Positions 20,601-32,204 are shown, counted from the stretch's first letter. The stretch: DNA of 64,000 nucleotides from Tupaia tana (GCA_026018925.1 JAKSZU010000004.1:16832095-16896094); one strand, 5' to 3'. The notes: a model not told the origin generated them from the letters alone. Numbers and translations: made by a program.

Positions 20601-23600
20601 AACAAACTGAGAGGAGCCAGCAGGTGGCATGGTGGTTAAGGCAGCTGGACTCCCACATGGCTGACCACGGCTCAGGTCCTGGACCTGGCACCTTGCTTTG
20701 ACCACGGTTCAGGTCCTGGACCTGGCACCTTGCTTTCTCACTTTCCCTCTCTCTGGTCAACTTAAAAAAAAAAAAAAAAAAGGATAAAATAATGAGGGAT
20801 GGCAGGTGGTGTGGTGGTGAAGGCGCTAGACTCCCACATGGCCAACTGCAGTTGAGTCCCAGCCCTTGCAGCTTGCTTTCTCACTTCTCTCTCTCTTTCC
20901 TGGCAAATTAAAAAAATAATAATTATGATAAAGAAGATAATTTGGGGGGAGGGCCAGCAGGTGGTGTGGTGGTTAAGGTACTGGACACTCCCACATGGCT
21001 AACCACGGTTTAAGTCCCAGACCTGGTGGCTTCCTTTGTCCCTTTCTCTCTCTCTCTCTCTCTGGTCAAATTTAAAAAATAAATGAATAAATGAATAAAA
21101 TTAAATAATAATTTTTTATTTTAAAAAAGGAATAATTTGGGCCAGCAGGTGGCATGGTAGCTTAGGGCACTAAATTCCCACATGGTTGACCACGGTCCAA
21201 TTCCTGGACCTGGTGGCTTATTTTCTCACTTTTTCTCTCTTACTCTGTCCCTCTCTGGTCAAATAAAAATAAATAAATATATAAATGAAGTTAAATAAAA
21301 TAATTCTTTTTAAAATATTTTAAAAAATAAAAAATGATAATGAATAAAATTATTTATTTTTGAAAAAGAAGAAAAATACACTGGGTATGTGATTGTGTGC
21401 CTAGAACACATTTTGCCCTGAGAGCAAAATGGAAAAGGGATTGTGTGTGGCCGTCCCCTCAGGGAGGGTCATCTCACTTTCTCTCTCTCTCTCTGGTGAG
21501 CACATGCACCCTATGGCAAAAATCTTTAAAAAAAAAAATACATGGGGCTAACAGGTGGCATGGTGGCTAACACGCTGGACTCCCACACGGCTGACAGCAG
21601 TTTGAGTCCTGGACCTGACAGCTTGCTTTCTCACTTTCCCCCTCTCACTCTCTCTGTCTCTCTCTAGTCAAATTAACAAACAATAATGATCATGAATAAA
21701 ATTTTTAAAAACTTTTTAAAGATTTTATATACCCGGGAGCCAGCAGTTAGCATAATGGCTATGTCGCTGGACTCCCACGTAGTCGACCCCGGTTTGCGTC
21801 CCGGACCCAGTGACTTAAAACTCACGCTGTGCACATGTGCGTGTGTGCCCAAGATCACGAGAGGAGAATGGAGGAGAAGGGATTGCAGCGTGACCATCCC
21901 CTCTGGGGGGTGATTTCTCACTGTCTGTCTCTATGTCTCTGTCTGTCTGGCAAGCGCACACGCCCTATCGCGAAAAAAACTTCTCCAAAAAAATAAATAA
22001 TTTTATATACCCACCCACACACACACATATACATACACACACATATATATAAGAGTAGGGGCCAGCAGCTGGTGTAGTGGTTAAGAAGTTAGATATTCAC
22101 ATGGCCAACTGCACAGTTCGAGTCCTGAACCTGGGGGCTTGAAAACATGTCGGGTTTGTATACATGCATGCCCAAAGTCCCAAGAGAAAACTGGAGAAGG
22201 GATTGCAGCATGGCCATCCCTTCTGTGAGAAAGCACCTCCCTGGCTCCCCTATCTCTGTTATCTCTCCAGTAAAGGTACATGCCCTACGGCAAAAACCCT
22301 TAAAAAATCATGATGACTAACCTTGTGCCTAGTGGTTAAGGGAGCCAGACCCCACGTGGATAATCACAATTCAAATTTAGGCCCCAACAGCTTCAAAAAT
22401 ACACTGAATATCCATGCTAAAATTCCTGACGAGGTGGAGATATTGAGAAGGGACCATAGCATGACCACACCCCATTGAAGAAGGTTTTTTTCTCTTTTGC
22501 TTTCTGTCTCTGGCAACTAAAAAACAAAGACAACACAGAGGGCTGCACCTGCTCCAGTAGGAGGGAAAGTGGCGGTGCCCACTAAGAATCTGAAGAAAGG
22601 TTTCAGAGGCATGAAAGCTTGGGTTCAAGCATCTAGCATATGTACAAAGTCCTAGAAAAGTCCAATAAAGGTCTTACACTTTGCCACTCCCCAGTCCTGT
22701 CTTAGTACCTAACCTCATTCTCCCACCAGGGGGCAATCTCAGCACTGTTGGCACCTTCACTTGGCCAGGCTAACCCTCACATATGCTTCTGCAAATGCTG
22801 CTTCCTGGTATCAGTACTCACTCACCGTATGATTAACCTTTTCACTCCAGCCAAGCTGGACCTCTGATCTCCCAAAGACACACCTCTAATTCAGACACTA
22901 GCACCTTCATCTTTAAATCACAAGATCAGAGCTGAAATGGGCCTTAGAAAACTGAACTACTTATCTTCCAGAGAACATAAGATGGAGAAAATTCTTCCCT
23001 TGCTTACAAGTCAACCTGTGCCCTTGATCTGATGTCAACAGCACTTAATCAGAATGATCTTGTCCTCAGTAACAAGCTGGAAGGGAGCTTAAGGATCTCC
23101 ATTTCCCCACATAACCAGCAGCAATTGTTGCTTTCGGGGCTGAGTTTTTTTAAAAAAAAAATTCACTAGTCCCTGCCAATTCTTTCTTTTTTTTTTTTTT
23201 TTGAGATTTTTTTTTTTTGCTACAGGACACGTGCACTTGCCAGAAAGACAGAGAGAGCCAGAAAGTGAGAAATCACCCCCCAGGGGGGATGGCCACGCTG
23301 CAATCCCTTCTCCATTCTCCTCTTGGGATCTTGGGCACACACGCACCCGCATGAGTTTAAACCACCAGGTCCAGGACTCAAACCGCGGTCGACTACATGG
23401 GAGTCCAGCAACATAACCATTATGCTAATTGCTGGTCTCAACTAACCCCTGCCAATTCTTAGCTGGGATCAGACTAACCCCTGCCAATTCTTAGCTGGGA
23501 TCAGACTGTCTCATTCCAGCAACAACCACACTCAAAGAGGAGGGCTAAAAGTCCAAAAGCTACAGCATTTGAACTCAAAGGCTGGGATCAAGTGGTTCAG

Positions 23601-26600
23601 TTTTATCACAACACTATAACAAGAACATGTAAGGAGACAAATACCTGTGCTGGGTCAATAGGAGAAAAAGGGCCTACATTTTAGCAACTCTGAAATAAAA
23701 AATGTTGAAGGACTAGCAGGTGGCATAGTGGTTAAGGCACTGGACTCCCACATAGTCAACTGTGCTTCGAGTCCCAGACCCAGCAGCTTAAAACTCACTC
23801 AGCGTGTGTGTACATGTGTGCCCAGAATCCAAAGAGGAGAATGGAGAAGTGATTGCCGTGTGGCCATCCCCCTGGGGAGTGACTGCTCACTTTCTCTGTC
23901 TGTCTCTGCAGTGAGCACACACACTATAGCAAAAATCTCTCTCAAAAAAAAAAAAACTCAGAAAAACAAAATTTGGGCCAGCAGGTGGCATGGTGGTTAA
24001 GGCACTGGACTCCCACAGGGTTGACTGTGGTTTGAGTCTCAGACCTGGCGGCTTTCTTTTTCTCTCCCCATCTCTCTCTCTCTGGTCAAATTAAAGAACA
24101 ATAATAAATAAGTTTTTAAAAAGAATTAAATTTTATTTGTTCATTCACATATTTTAATTTGACCAGAGAGAGACAGAGAGGGAGAAAGAGGGAGAAAGAG
24201 GGAAAGTGAGAAAGCAAGCCACCAGGTCCAGACTAGAACAGTGGTTGACCACGTGGGAATATCCAGCGCCTTAACCACCATGCCACCTCCTGGTCCCTCT
24301 TTTTTTTCTTTTTAAAGTAAAAAGAATAAAAAATAAAAACCAAAAAGTGAATGTGCTCAGTCACTTTGAGGTTATACACGACCAACTTAAAAAACATTAT
24401 CTTTAATCCTGAGATGTCCAATGAAGAATCTTGACATTTCATCTGAAACTCTCTAACTCAGCCCTCATTTAAAGTTTTTACATTGGGGCCAGGGGCTAAC
24501 ATGGTAGCTGAGGTGCCAACTCACATGGCTGACTGTGGTTTGAGTCCTGAACCTAGTGACTTGCTTTCTCTCTCTCTGGTGAGCATATGTGCCCTATAGC
24601 AAATTCTTTAATGATAACAAATAAAATTAAAAACGTCATTATTTTTTAAAATGTATATAATGGGGTCAGCAGGTGGTGTGGTGGTTAAGGGCGCAGGACT
24701 CCCACATGGTCAACTGTGGTTCAAGTCCCAGACCTGGTAGCTGGCTTGCTCTCTCACTTTCCCTCCCTCTCTCTCTCTGTCCCAAAATAAAGTTAAATAA
24801 TTCTTTTCTTTCTTTCTTTTTTTTTTTTTTTTGAGAGGTTTTTTTTGCTATAGGGCACATGCGCTCGCCAGACAGACAGAGAGAGACATAGAGACAGAAA
24901 GCAAGAAATCACCCCCTGGGAGGATGGTCACGCCGCAATCCCTTCTCCTCCATTCTCCTCTCGGGATCTTGGGCACGCACGCACACGTGCCCAGCGTGAG
25001 TTTTAAGCCACCGGGTCCGGGACGCGAACCACAGTTGACTATGTGGGAGTCCAGCAACATAGCCATTACGCTAATGCTGGTTCCCGAGTTAAATAATTCT
25101 TCACCAAAAAAAAAAGTATGAAATTTCATATCTGATCAACTCTAACCACCACACTACAACAGAACAGACTTTTAAAATCACAGAAATGGGGGCCAGCAGG
25201 TGACATGAGGCTAAGGCACCTGGATCTTAAATGGTCACCTGTGTGCTTTTAGTCCCAGACTGGCTTGCGACTCATGCCAGACACACGTGGCGTGCATGCC
25301 CAGAATCCCAGGAGAGGAGAGACTGTGGTGTAGCCACCACCCCTGGCTTTCTGTCTTTCCAGCAAGCACATGTGCCCAACAGTAAAAATCTCTCAAAAAA
25401 AGATAGAAATGTATTAATTGGTTTCTACCTATTGCCTTTGGGCAAGTTACCTTAGTCCTATTTTTAAGTTCCATCTTTCAAAATTAGGCCTTATATTACC
25501 TTTACTTTTTAAAAGAATTATTAAATTTATTATTATTTTTTAATTTGCCCAGAGACACACAGGGAAAGTGAGAAAGCAAGCCACCATGTCTGGGACTTGA
25601 AATGCAGTCAGCCATGTGGGAGTCTAGCACCCTATACTTAATCCCTAGAGGTAATTTTCAACTTGTGTTTTGCCCTAATACAATATTAAGCCCATTATAC
25701 TCTAAATCTTCAGGGCATCAGATCTGCGGCAGTGAGTGATCAAGCAAGGCAGAAGCAGTAGTATGTATTTTGAACAAAAAGATTTTATGTTCTTTTTCCC
25801 AAGCACTTCCATTGGCTCTATCCTACAATCCACTGTCAACTCGGACTTCAATGTATTAAAGAAACATAATTACCTCTTTCTCTTTTTTGGAAGCCTTTGC
25901 TCCCACCATCTTTCCCACCCTATCGCCCTATTGTCCTCTTACCAGGCAGGCTGGTGGCTTACCTTCGCCATGTTTGTCGGTGAACTGGAAGGCCTGAACT
26001 AGTCTCAGAGTCTCATCCACAGAGCGGCCAACAGGGAGGTCATTTACGGTGATCTGCCGAAGGATGCCCTTATCATCGATAATAAAAAGGCCTCTGGAGG
26101 GAAGAAATTGAAGAACCAAGAGAGAGTACAGGTTGAGAAATCTGCTTTCTGGGTCAGCCAAGTAGCACGGCAGTTAAGTGCTATTGTACAGAAAGGCGAA
26201 TCCTATATGGCTAACCACAGTTCAAATCATGGCCCTTTTGACTTGAAGAACCCTTGTGTGTACATGCCCCAAACCCTGATGGAACGGAGAAATGAAGGAA
26301 CAAGGACTATGGAATCAGCACATCCCACTGAGGGTTGCCTTTTCCTCTCTGGCCAGCACACACACCCTTTAACAATAAAAAAGCTAAATTTTGAATTAAA
26401 AAAAAAAAGAAATTTGCCTTCTGAGGGACAGCAGATGGCATGGTGGTTAAGGCATTAGATTCCCACATAGTTGACTACAGTATGAGTCCCAGACCTGGCA
26501 GCTTGAAAATCATGCTGGGCACATGAAGTATGTGCCCAAAACCCCAAGAGGAGAATGGAGAAGGGACTGTGGCATGGCCATCCCCCAAGAGGGTGACTTC

Positions 26601-29600
26601 TCACATTCCTTCTGTCTCTTGTGAGTACATGTACCCTGTGGCAAAAGCAAAAACAAAAAACAAAATTTGCTTTCTAGGCTACCCATAGCCTTCTAGTTCA
26701 GACAGCTGGAGGCCACCTGACTGACTGTGGTTCCAGTCTACAGTCAATAACTTGAGAAGAGCAGACAGGTAGGCAGGGGTGCGGCTATGTGCGTGCAAGC
26801 ACTTGCTTGCACTCCAAATCCTGACTAGATGGTATAATGGAGAAGAGACTGTGGCATGATCACACTCCATCAGGGAATACTTCCTACTTCTTCCTCTCTC
26901 TGGAGAACACATGCACCTTCTACCAACTTAAAAAAAAAAAATAGAGGAGAAAAGAAATTCTAAGAATAGGGGAGCTTAAAGTCCAAAGAAAATAGGCTGA
27001 TTGCCAAGATTTGTACTAGCCCTGCCTTCAGTGAAGCCCCTGCACAAAAGAATGATACGAGGAAAAAGTCTATATGTATCAAGGCTGTAACTTTCTCCAA
27101 ATAAATATTTTTAAGTCAACTAGAAATTCTTCTGATGGATGTCAGTTCCCCCCACCGAAGGTACATACCTGAAGGAGATGCCTTCATCAGCCTTTAGGAC
27201 CCCATAATCCTGAGCAATGGTGCGCTTGGGGTCTGATACCAAGGGAATGTTCATGGGTCCTAGTCCTCCTTGCTTCTTGGGTGTGTTGATCCTGTAGCAA
27301 AAGGTACACATACAATCACATCTATTCAAACTCCTGTGTTTCAAGAGCACTCACTGCACCTACTTTTCCCCCTCAACCTTCCCCTTTCCAATATTCCCAA
27401 TCTAACTTTCCCAAAAACCTTCACACTTTTTCCCATGGTAAAGTGAATGGCTGCGATGGGGCCAGCGGGTAGCATGGTGGTTAAGGTACTAGACTCCCAT
27501 ATGGTTGGCCACAGTTCAAGTCCCAGACCTAGTGGCTTGAAATTCACACCTGGTGCATGTGTGCCCAAAATTCCAGGAGCAGAAGGGAGACAGGATTGCA
27601 GAGTGACCACCTCCCGCCCCAGGAGCGTATTTCTCACTTCTGCCCCTACTCTGAACCCCAACTCCAGCAAACACGCACACCCTATGGAAAAAACCTTAAA
27701 AGAATGTCTGAGAACAGTTTAGGTCAGTCACCAGGGTACACACAGTTGTAACTCAAGCTGCTTCTCCTCTGTTGCCAGGCATTAACAGAACAAGAGGAAG
27801 AGCCTTTGCTTTACTTTCCAAGAGAAGCTAGAAGTTAGCCAATACTTAAGAAAGTCGATTGCTAAAGCCTCCCAGAAGCAGCTTAGAAAGTCCACATGCT
27901 AAACTGTCCAAGATATTTACCATGCTAGGTGACAGAAGTGAGAATCCACAGAAGCACCAATCACTTGGCAGTTGAGTTTCTTAAATTCTTCTGCCCTATC
28001 ACTGAAAGCAATGATCTCCGTGGGGCACACAAAAGTGAAGTCAAGAGGATAAAAGAAAAACACAACATATTTTCCTGGGGGGATAAAAAGAATCACAGGT
28101 TAGCCTTTGAAACAGACTTCCATGCCCTCTAGAGACTGAATCAAAGACATTTTACTATTAATAAAGAAGCCTTTTGGGACCAGCAGATGGACTCCCATGT
28201 AATCAACCACGGTTTGAGTCCCAGACCCGGTGGCTTAAACTGACGCCAGGCACGTGTGCATGCGTGTCCAAGATTCCAAGAAGAGAATGGAGAAGGGATT
28301 GTGGGGTGGCCATTCTCCCTGGGGGATGATTTCTCGCTTTGTTTCTGTCTTTCTGGTGAACACACACGTCCTATAGCAAAAACCTCTCCCCCCAAATAAA
28401 GAAGCCTTTTAGGCCAACGGCAGACACGGTAATTTCTCAATACCAAGATGCTCAATACAGATGTCTCCTAGGTACTTTTAGAACTTGTTGCAGCAGGAAG
28501 GCCTGAATGAAAAAATATCCTCTTCTATTAATAGTTACATGCCTTATTTTCAGGCCTCCATGTTCTTAGCTGTTTAGTCCAACTTTAAACCAATTCTTTT
28601 AGTGGCTAGAATTTGCATAAACACCAGATTCTCCAATGAAGAAAAGCAGAAACAAGGACACAGTTATCTACTGGATGGCCTAATGCCAATGCCTACAAAC
28701 CATACTCAGAAAAGGGTGAACTGCTGGGTTCTCTGCTACACGGAGATAAGAGACCTACAAGAGGACATCAGAGCCTTTGTACTCTTCCATGATGAAGACA
28801 GTAATGGATGGGTAAGCTCTAAGTGAGCACACAAATCACCATAAATGTCTGTCCCTAATAAGCATGACAGGACAAGAAAAGGAAAACCTTGTGAGACAGA
28901 AGCTCCAAAACTGCTGCTCGGTAACAGCATTACTAATTGCAACTGTACTGACGTCAACAGGATTACCACTGAAGCAGCTCTTTAAACTAGCCAGGCCTCT
29001 CTCACCACACCTATTGAGCTGAGCTACTGGAACTAACCCAACATTCACTTACTTCCAGGTAGAAAAATGCAAAGTCCTTTTCAACATACACTTTGAAGAG
29101 CAAAATTACTCATCTAAACCACCTCTCCAGGGCTTTGGCTAACAAGCACTGTGAAACTTCAGCAGGTCAAGCTCTAGAGGGCAGAGAGCAGTCTCTCATG
29201 CCTCATGTCTGTATCCCTGGGACAGGGTCACCTCCCTGTGGTGCTATTACCTTGTTTGCCACAAAGAGCTTCCTTCCATAGGGCCCCACTTACCTGCTTT
29301 CATCCCAATAATCAAGTGTAGTATGTCAAGAAACCTTGTCAAATGTTCTACACCAAAGTTAGCTCCAGGAACTGATAATACATCACTAAGAAGGGTACAC
29401 TTGATACCTGAGTTTCAGGTTTGCATTCTAAGGAATCTATACCTTCAATTGTTCTAGGAGACCCAACTGCTCTGGGACTGCAGAAGCAAAGAAAAAAGAG
29501 CCTTAATAGAACTTCCCTGTGTCTGCGTGAAACTATCACAACAGAAAGGGGAGTTGTTCCAGCTGTGACGTAACTGTTCTCTGGGGGCAAAACAGTCAAG

Positions 29601-30112
29601 GGAATGTGCCTAAGCCCTCTGCCTAACACATAACAGCTGAGACACACATTTCACAAACTAAACCAGCAGTGACAAAGACTTAGGCTCCAAAACTTTAAAT
29701 GTAGAAGGTCTCCTGTAACAAGAGATAATGAGAATTTCTCCAATAATACAATTGAGCTAATACATCCAGGCACAATGAAGCACATGCTTTCTCCAGAAGC
29801 AGTCTGGACCCAGAAATCCACTCGGTAATCATGACTTGTTAATCACCAATTCACTATAATCTGAGAACAACAGCCTCCTGCTCTAAAGACCTACCCAGGA
29901 GATATGAGACATTTGAGGCAAATACATTACACAGGCACATCTAATAAGCCATCCCTAAATTATAAAGTAATTCAATTTTTAATTAACCTGACGTAATTAC
30001 TCTTACCTTTGTAGTCGGTTAGGCTGATATCTTTGAACTGACCATCTGGCATAACAGCTGTGGCTTTGAAGTTAGGGGCAGGGTGCCCAATTTTGGCATT
30101 TCCTGAAGACAT
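17551..30112 (-). CDS. PRDX1: PRDX1, peroxiredoxin 1 (typical 2-Cys)
   Basis: PRDX1 reduces hydrogen peroxide and organic hydroperoxides in the cytosol and nucleus using thioredoxin, and acts as a chaperone when over-oxidised. Five coding exons (30007-30112, 27921-28074, 27169-27291, 25963-26093, 17551-17636) join in phases 1-2-2-1 into exactly 199 codons, the human length. Visible features: peroxidatic Cys52 in DFTFVCPTE, Cys71 in KKLNCQV, Cys83 in HFCHLAW, the GGLG motif linked to hyperoxidation sensitivity, resolving Cys173 in [10 protein letters not shown], and the C-terminal YF motif in SKEYFSKQK. The protein is close to human, with I where I recall V in AW(V/I)NTPKK and T for S in ISL(S/T)DYKG. 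Intron 5 (about 8.3 kb) is SINE-dense. The gene is intact and converges with MMACHC. Confidence 0.98.
17731..17872 (+). mobile_element. Type C SINE, short
   Basis: Head GACTGGCCTCATGGCCTGCT with much of the body deleted. Confidence 0.6.
17885..18047 (-). mobile_element. Type B SINE
   Basis: Reverse copy ending CATCATGCCACCTGCTGGCC. Confidence 0.8.
18085..18334 (+). mobile_element. Type A SINE
   Basis: Head CAGTTAGAGTAATGGCTATG, with the CCCGTGGGGGG segment altered. Confidence 0.85.
18383..18690 (+). mobile_element. Two headless SINE fragments (type C, then type B)
   Basis: 18383-18530 starts in the type C body. 18535-18690 starts at ACTCCCCCATGGCCGACC of a type B copy. Confidence 0.6.
18700..18935 (+). 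mobile_element. Type C SINE
   Basis: Head GGGGCTAGTCGGTGTCATGG, with a C-run at 18866-18876. Confidence 0.7.
19179..19442 (+). mobile_element. Type A SINE, decayed
   Basis: Head CAGCAGTTGGCATAATGGCT. It ends in C-rich and A-rich runs. Confidence 0.8.
19669..19848 (+). mobile_element. Type B SINE
   Basis: Target duplication aaggcaggct on both sides. Confidence 0.82.
19901..20165 (-). mobile_element. Type A SINE
   Basis: Target duplication ctataaataaatg on both sides; CpG-rich. Confidence 0.88.
20297..20613 (+). mobile_element. Two type C SINEs in tandem
   Basis: 20297-20510 is full but diverged. 20512-20613 is a head fragment (CAACAGGTGGCATGGACGGT). Confidence 0.65.
20614..20785 (+). mobile_element. 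Type B SINE with internal 37-base tandem duplication
   Basis: Units 20663-20699 and 20700-20736 differ by one base. The duplication contains the B-box-like segment twice. Confidence 0.8.
20793..21315 (+). mobile_element. Three type B SINEs in tandem
   Basis: Copies at 20793-20945, 20949-21128 and 21138-21315, all the same strand, each with its own A/T-rich tail. Confidence 0.78.
21372..21540 (+). mobile_element. Headless type C SINE
   Basis: Starts at CACTGGGTATGTGATTGTGT. Confidence 0.6.
21542..21720 (+). mobile_element. Type B SINE
   Basis: Head GGGGCTAACAGGTGGCATGG. Confidence 0.75.
21736..21997 (+). mobile_element. Type A SINE
   Basis: Target duplication attttatataccc on both sides. 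Confidence 0.88.
22056..22530 (+). mobile_element. Two old type C SINEs
   Basis: Copies at 22056-22300 (head CAGCAGCTGGTGTAGTGGTT) and 22311-22530 (head CTAACCTTGTGCCTAGTGGT). Confidence 0.6.
22531..23160. other. SINE-free stretch in PRDX1 intron 5
   Basis: About 630 bases with no repeat or gene that I recognise. Confidence 0.5.
23184..23440 (-). mobile_element. Type A SINE
   Basis: Target duplication actagtccctgccaattctt (23165-23184) / actaacccctgccaattctt (23441-23460). Confidence 0.85.
23441..23504. repeat. 32-base tandem duplication
   Basis: Units 23441-23472 and 23473-23504 are identical. The first unit contains the right-hand target duplication of the preceding SINE. Confidence 0.9.
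23708..23955 (+). mobile_element. Type C SINE
   Basis: Head CTAGCAGGTGGCATAGTGGT; full length. Confidence 0.75.
23974..24298. mobile_element. Two type B SINEs, inverted pair
   Basis: Plus copy 23974-24118, then minus copy 24122-24298, tail to tail. Confidence 0.78.
24485..24635 (+). mobile_element. Type B/C SINE
   Basis: Head GGGGCCAGGGGCTAACATGG; the end GCCCTATAGCAAATT mixes type C and type B features. Confidence 0.65.
24661..25111 (+). mobile_element. Type B SINE with a type A SINE in its tail
   Basis: Type B body 24661-24805. Type A (minus) occupies 24806-25085. The duplicated tail agttaaataattctt is on both sides. Confidence 0.85.
24806..25085 (-). mobile_element. Type A SINE
   Basis: Full reverse copy, head ending CATTACGCTAATGCTGGTTCCC-type (one base missing). 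Confidence 0.85.
25189..25410 (+). mobile_element. Type C SINE, internally deleted
   Basis: Head CCAGCAGGTGACATGAGGCT; the CCATCCCC block is shortened. Confidence 0.65.
25506..25645 (-). mobile_element. Type B SINE, head eroded
   Basis: TTTAATTTGCCCAGAGACAC then GGGACTTGAAATGCAGTCAG; the final head is lost. Confidence 0.65.
25963..26093 (-). CDS. PRDX1: PRDX1 coding exon 4
   Basis: 131 bases encoding [20 protein letters not shown] through FQFTDKHGE, including the conserved VGRSVDE arginine segment near the active site. The acceptor CTCCAG ends at 26094; the donor GAAG|GTAAGC is phase 1. Confidence 0.97.
26151..26943 (+). mobile_element. Three type C SINEs in PRDX1 intron 4
   Basis: Copies at 26151-26410 (old, within 60 bases of the PRDX1 exon acceptor), 26424-26663 and 26678-26943 (old). 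Confidence 0.65.
27169..27291 (-). CDS. PRDX1: PRDX1 coding exon 3
   Basis: 123 bases: [20 protein letters not shown] and onward, with the GGLG motif and the end of the core fold ([11 protein letters not shown]). The donor TTCAG|GTATGT is phase 2. Confidence 0.97.
27459..27702 (+). mobile_element. Type C SINE in PRDX1 intron 3
   Basis: Head CCAGCGGGTAGCATGGTGGT, with an altered CCTCCCGCCCC segment. Confidence 0.7.
27921..28074 (-). CDS. PRDX1: PRDX1 coding exon 2
   Basis: 154 bases carrying [20 protein letters not shown] with catalytic Cys52, the active-site Pro and Thr, and later Cys71 and Cys83. The acceptor CCCCCAG ends at 28075; the donor TG|GTAAAT splits a Trp codon. Confidence 0.97.
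28177..28402 (+). mobile_element. Type A SINE with deleted A-box
   Basis: Reads GGGACCAGCAGATGGACTCC, so the tRNA-like D-arm/A-box region is missing. Target duplication ataaagaagcctttt on both sides. Confidence 0.8.
28403..30000. other. SINE-poor block in PRDX1 intron 2
   Basis: About 1.6 kb with no SINE, unusual for this window. No coding signal. Could hold conserved regulatory sequence. Confidence 0.5.
30007..30112 (-). CDS. PRDX1: PRDX1 coding exon 1 (transcript exon 2)
   Basis: Starts [20 protein letters not shown] at ATG 30110-30112. The exon begins at 30123 after a TTTTTCCAG acceptor, so 11 bases of leader precede the ATG. The donor AAAG|GTAAGA is phase 1. Confidence 0.97.
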
Positions 30113-30534
30113 TTTGCTATCAGCTGGAAAAAGTAATAGTAATTAATTAGAAACAAGACTTATTTTTCTATAGATAAGTGGCAGCCTTCACCTAGTCAGA
30201 CTGAGCTATAGAACAATCAAGGAATTGTCCAGTGGCCCTGAATACACTGAGTTTTTACATTAGTGAGAAGCACAGGCAGTCAAGGGTCACAATGTGAGCG
30301 TTCCAACTTTTAGAAAAAAACAAGTCTCTGTATCTCAGCCTTTGTTTTCATTTTAAAATGGCATGGCAATTTCTTTATGAATTGAAGGCACCACTAGCCA
30401 TTCTTTCTGAACATTTGTGCAACAGCTTTCTATTCTACACATTCACACATTCATTACACAGAGGCTAAGAGGAATGGGGTGGAAATTCTTAAACCAGAAC
30501 CCAAATGCACTATGCCACTAGCAAAGTATCTGGA

Positions 30535-30769
30535 TTTTTTTTTTTGGAGAGGTTTTTGCTATAGGGCGTGTGCACTCACCAGACAGACAGAAAGCGAGAA
30601 ATCACCCCCCAGGGGGGATGGCCACGCTGCAATCCCTTCTCCTCTCGGGATCTTAGGCACACATGCACACGCACATGCACCTGAGTTTTAAGCCACCAGG
30701 TCCGGAATGCGAACCGCCCTCAACTACATGGGAGTCCAGCGACATAGCTGTTACGCTAACTGCTGGTCC
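30535..30769 (-). mobile_element. Type A SINE in PRDX1 intron 1
   Basis: Target duplication agtatctggatt / agtatctagatt. The GGAGGAGAA segment is shortened. Confidence 0.85.
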
Positions 30770-31007
30770 CCAGAGTATCTAGATTGTTAACCGTCATGTT
30801 GCCCCTTCTCCAGACTGTGCTCCACGGGCTTTCGTAATGGGGGAAACAAACATGACCCTCTCCAGCCCCCCATGTCCTTACAAAAACTGAGTTTCTAACC
30901 CAGACTGCAAGATCCCAAAAATACAATTTATTAATAACTTTTTAAAAAAGGAACATAATGGATACCCTCAGGTGAACACCAAGTTAAGGACTTAAGATTT
31001 AATCCAC

Positions 31008-31305
31008 AGTGCAGCAGGTGGCAGGGTGAATAAGGTGCTGAACTCCCACATAATTGACCGTGGTTCAAGTCCCAGACCTGGCAGGTTGTTTTCTCACTTT
31101 CCCTCTCTCTGGTCAAATAAAAACTAAATATATAAAATTAGATAATTCTTGGGGCTGGTAGGTGGCGTGGTAGTTGAGATGCTGGACGCCCACATGGCTG
31201 ACGGTGGTTTGAATTCTGGACCTGAAGGCTTGCTTCCTTTCTCTCTTTCTCTTGCTCTGTCCCTCTCTGGTCAAATTAAAATAAATAAATAAAGTTAAAT
31301 AAAGT
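31008..31305 (+). mobile_element. Two type B SINEs in PRDX1 intron 1
   Basis: Copies at 31008-31150 and 31151-31305, head to tail. Confidence 0.75.
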
Positions 31306-32204
31306 ATATTATGACCAAAAGAAACACTGTGAGAACCAACATTGCAAACTTTTTACAAACTCTTTAACATCTTAACCAAAAAAAAAGAGGCACGCTGCAA
31401 CTTGGTGATCAACTACAGGGTGTGACCCTAACACAAACCACCTTGTCCAAACTTGCTTTTCCAGGCGGCCCCCAAGTCTGAAGCCCAACCAATCTGGAGA
31501 AAAGGCTGCTGGACTTCCGGCCGGCGCTGGGTCCTTCAGGGGATTTGCCCAAGAACCCCAATGAGGACCACGCCTCCAGCCCCGCTACCGCTCGACGCAG
31601 CCACTATAACCCCACCCCAGTACTTTGCAAAGCACCAGGAGGCCAGCAGGAAGACTGCGGAGTCTTCAGCGAGGTCATTAGAATCACAAGCCCCATTCCG
31701 CAGAGAGGAAAATGAAGGTGAAGGGGCTCTTCGTACCCAAAGCGAGTCCAGGTTCCGAACCGGGAACAGCCTCAACCCCTATACAGGGCGGACGAGTACA
31801 GACTGCCCTCTACAGCAACAGGTGAGGGTTGAAGTCCGTTCTAGAATCTGCCCAAACACGCCCCGCCCAGCAGGAGGCTAGTTAGGCTCGGGGACCCTAC
31901 ACTACTACCAGCCTTCCCCCGCGTCGTGCCAGGACAATCAGCGCCCTCAGTTCCGACTGCCTGGGAAGAGATGCAAGTGAATACTGGCTAGCCTCGGGGT
32001 TCAACCAGGACCCTGCACCCACGGGGGGACCACGTGGGGGTGCGCGTATCTCCCGAACACCAGGCCTCGCCCGGCCGCCTCACCAGGTCACAGCACCCCG
32101 AACTGAGCACAAGCTGTCCCGGGAGGAGGAGGAAGGCGACCCGCTGGAAGCGGGGTGCGGGGAGCTGCGCCTCTCTCCGCCGAAACAGCGCCGCCCAAAC
32201 TCAC

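Noticed and set aside
31453-31881. 142-codon open frame in the CpG island
   Set aside because: GC-rich island sequence upstream of PRDX1 gives chance frames; no recognised domain and no splice context.
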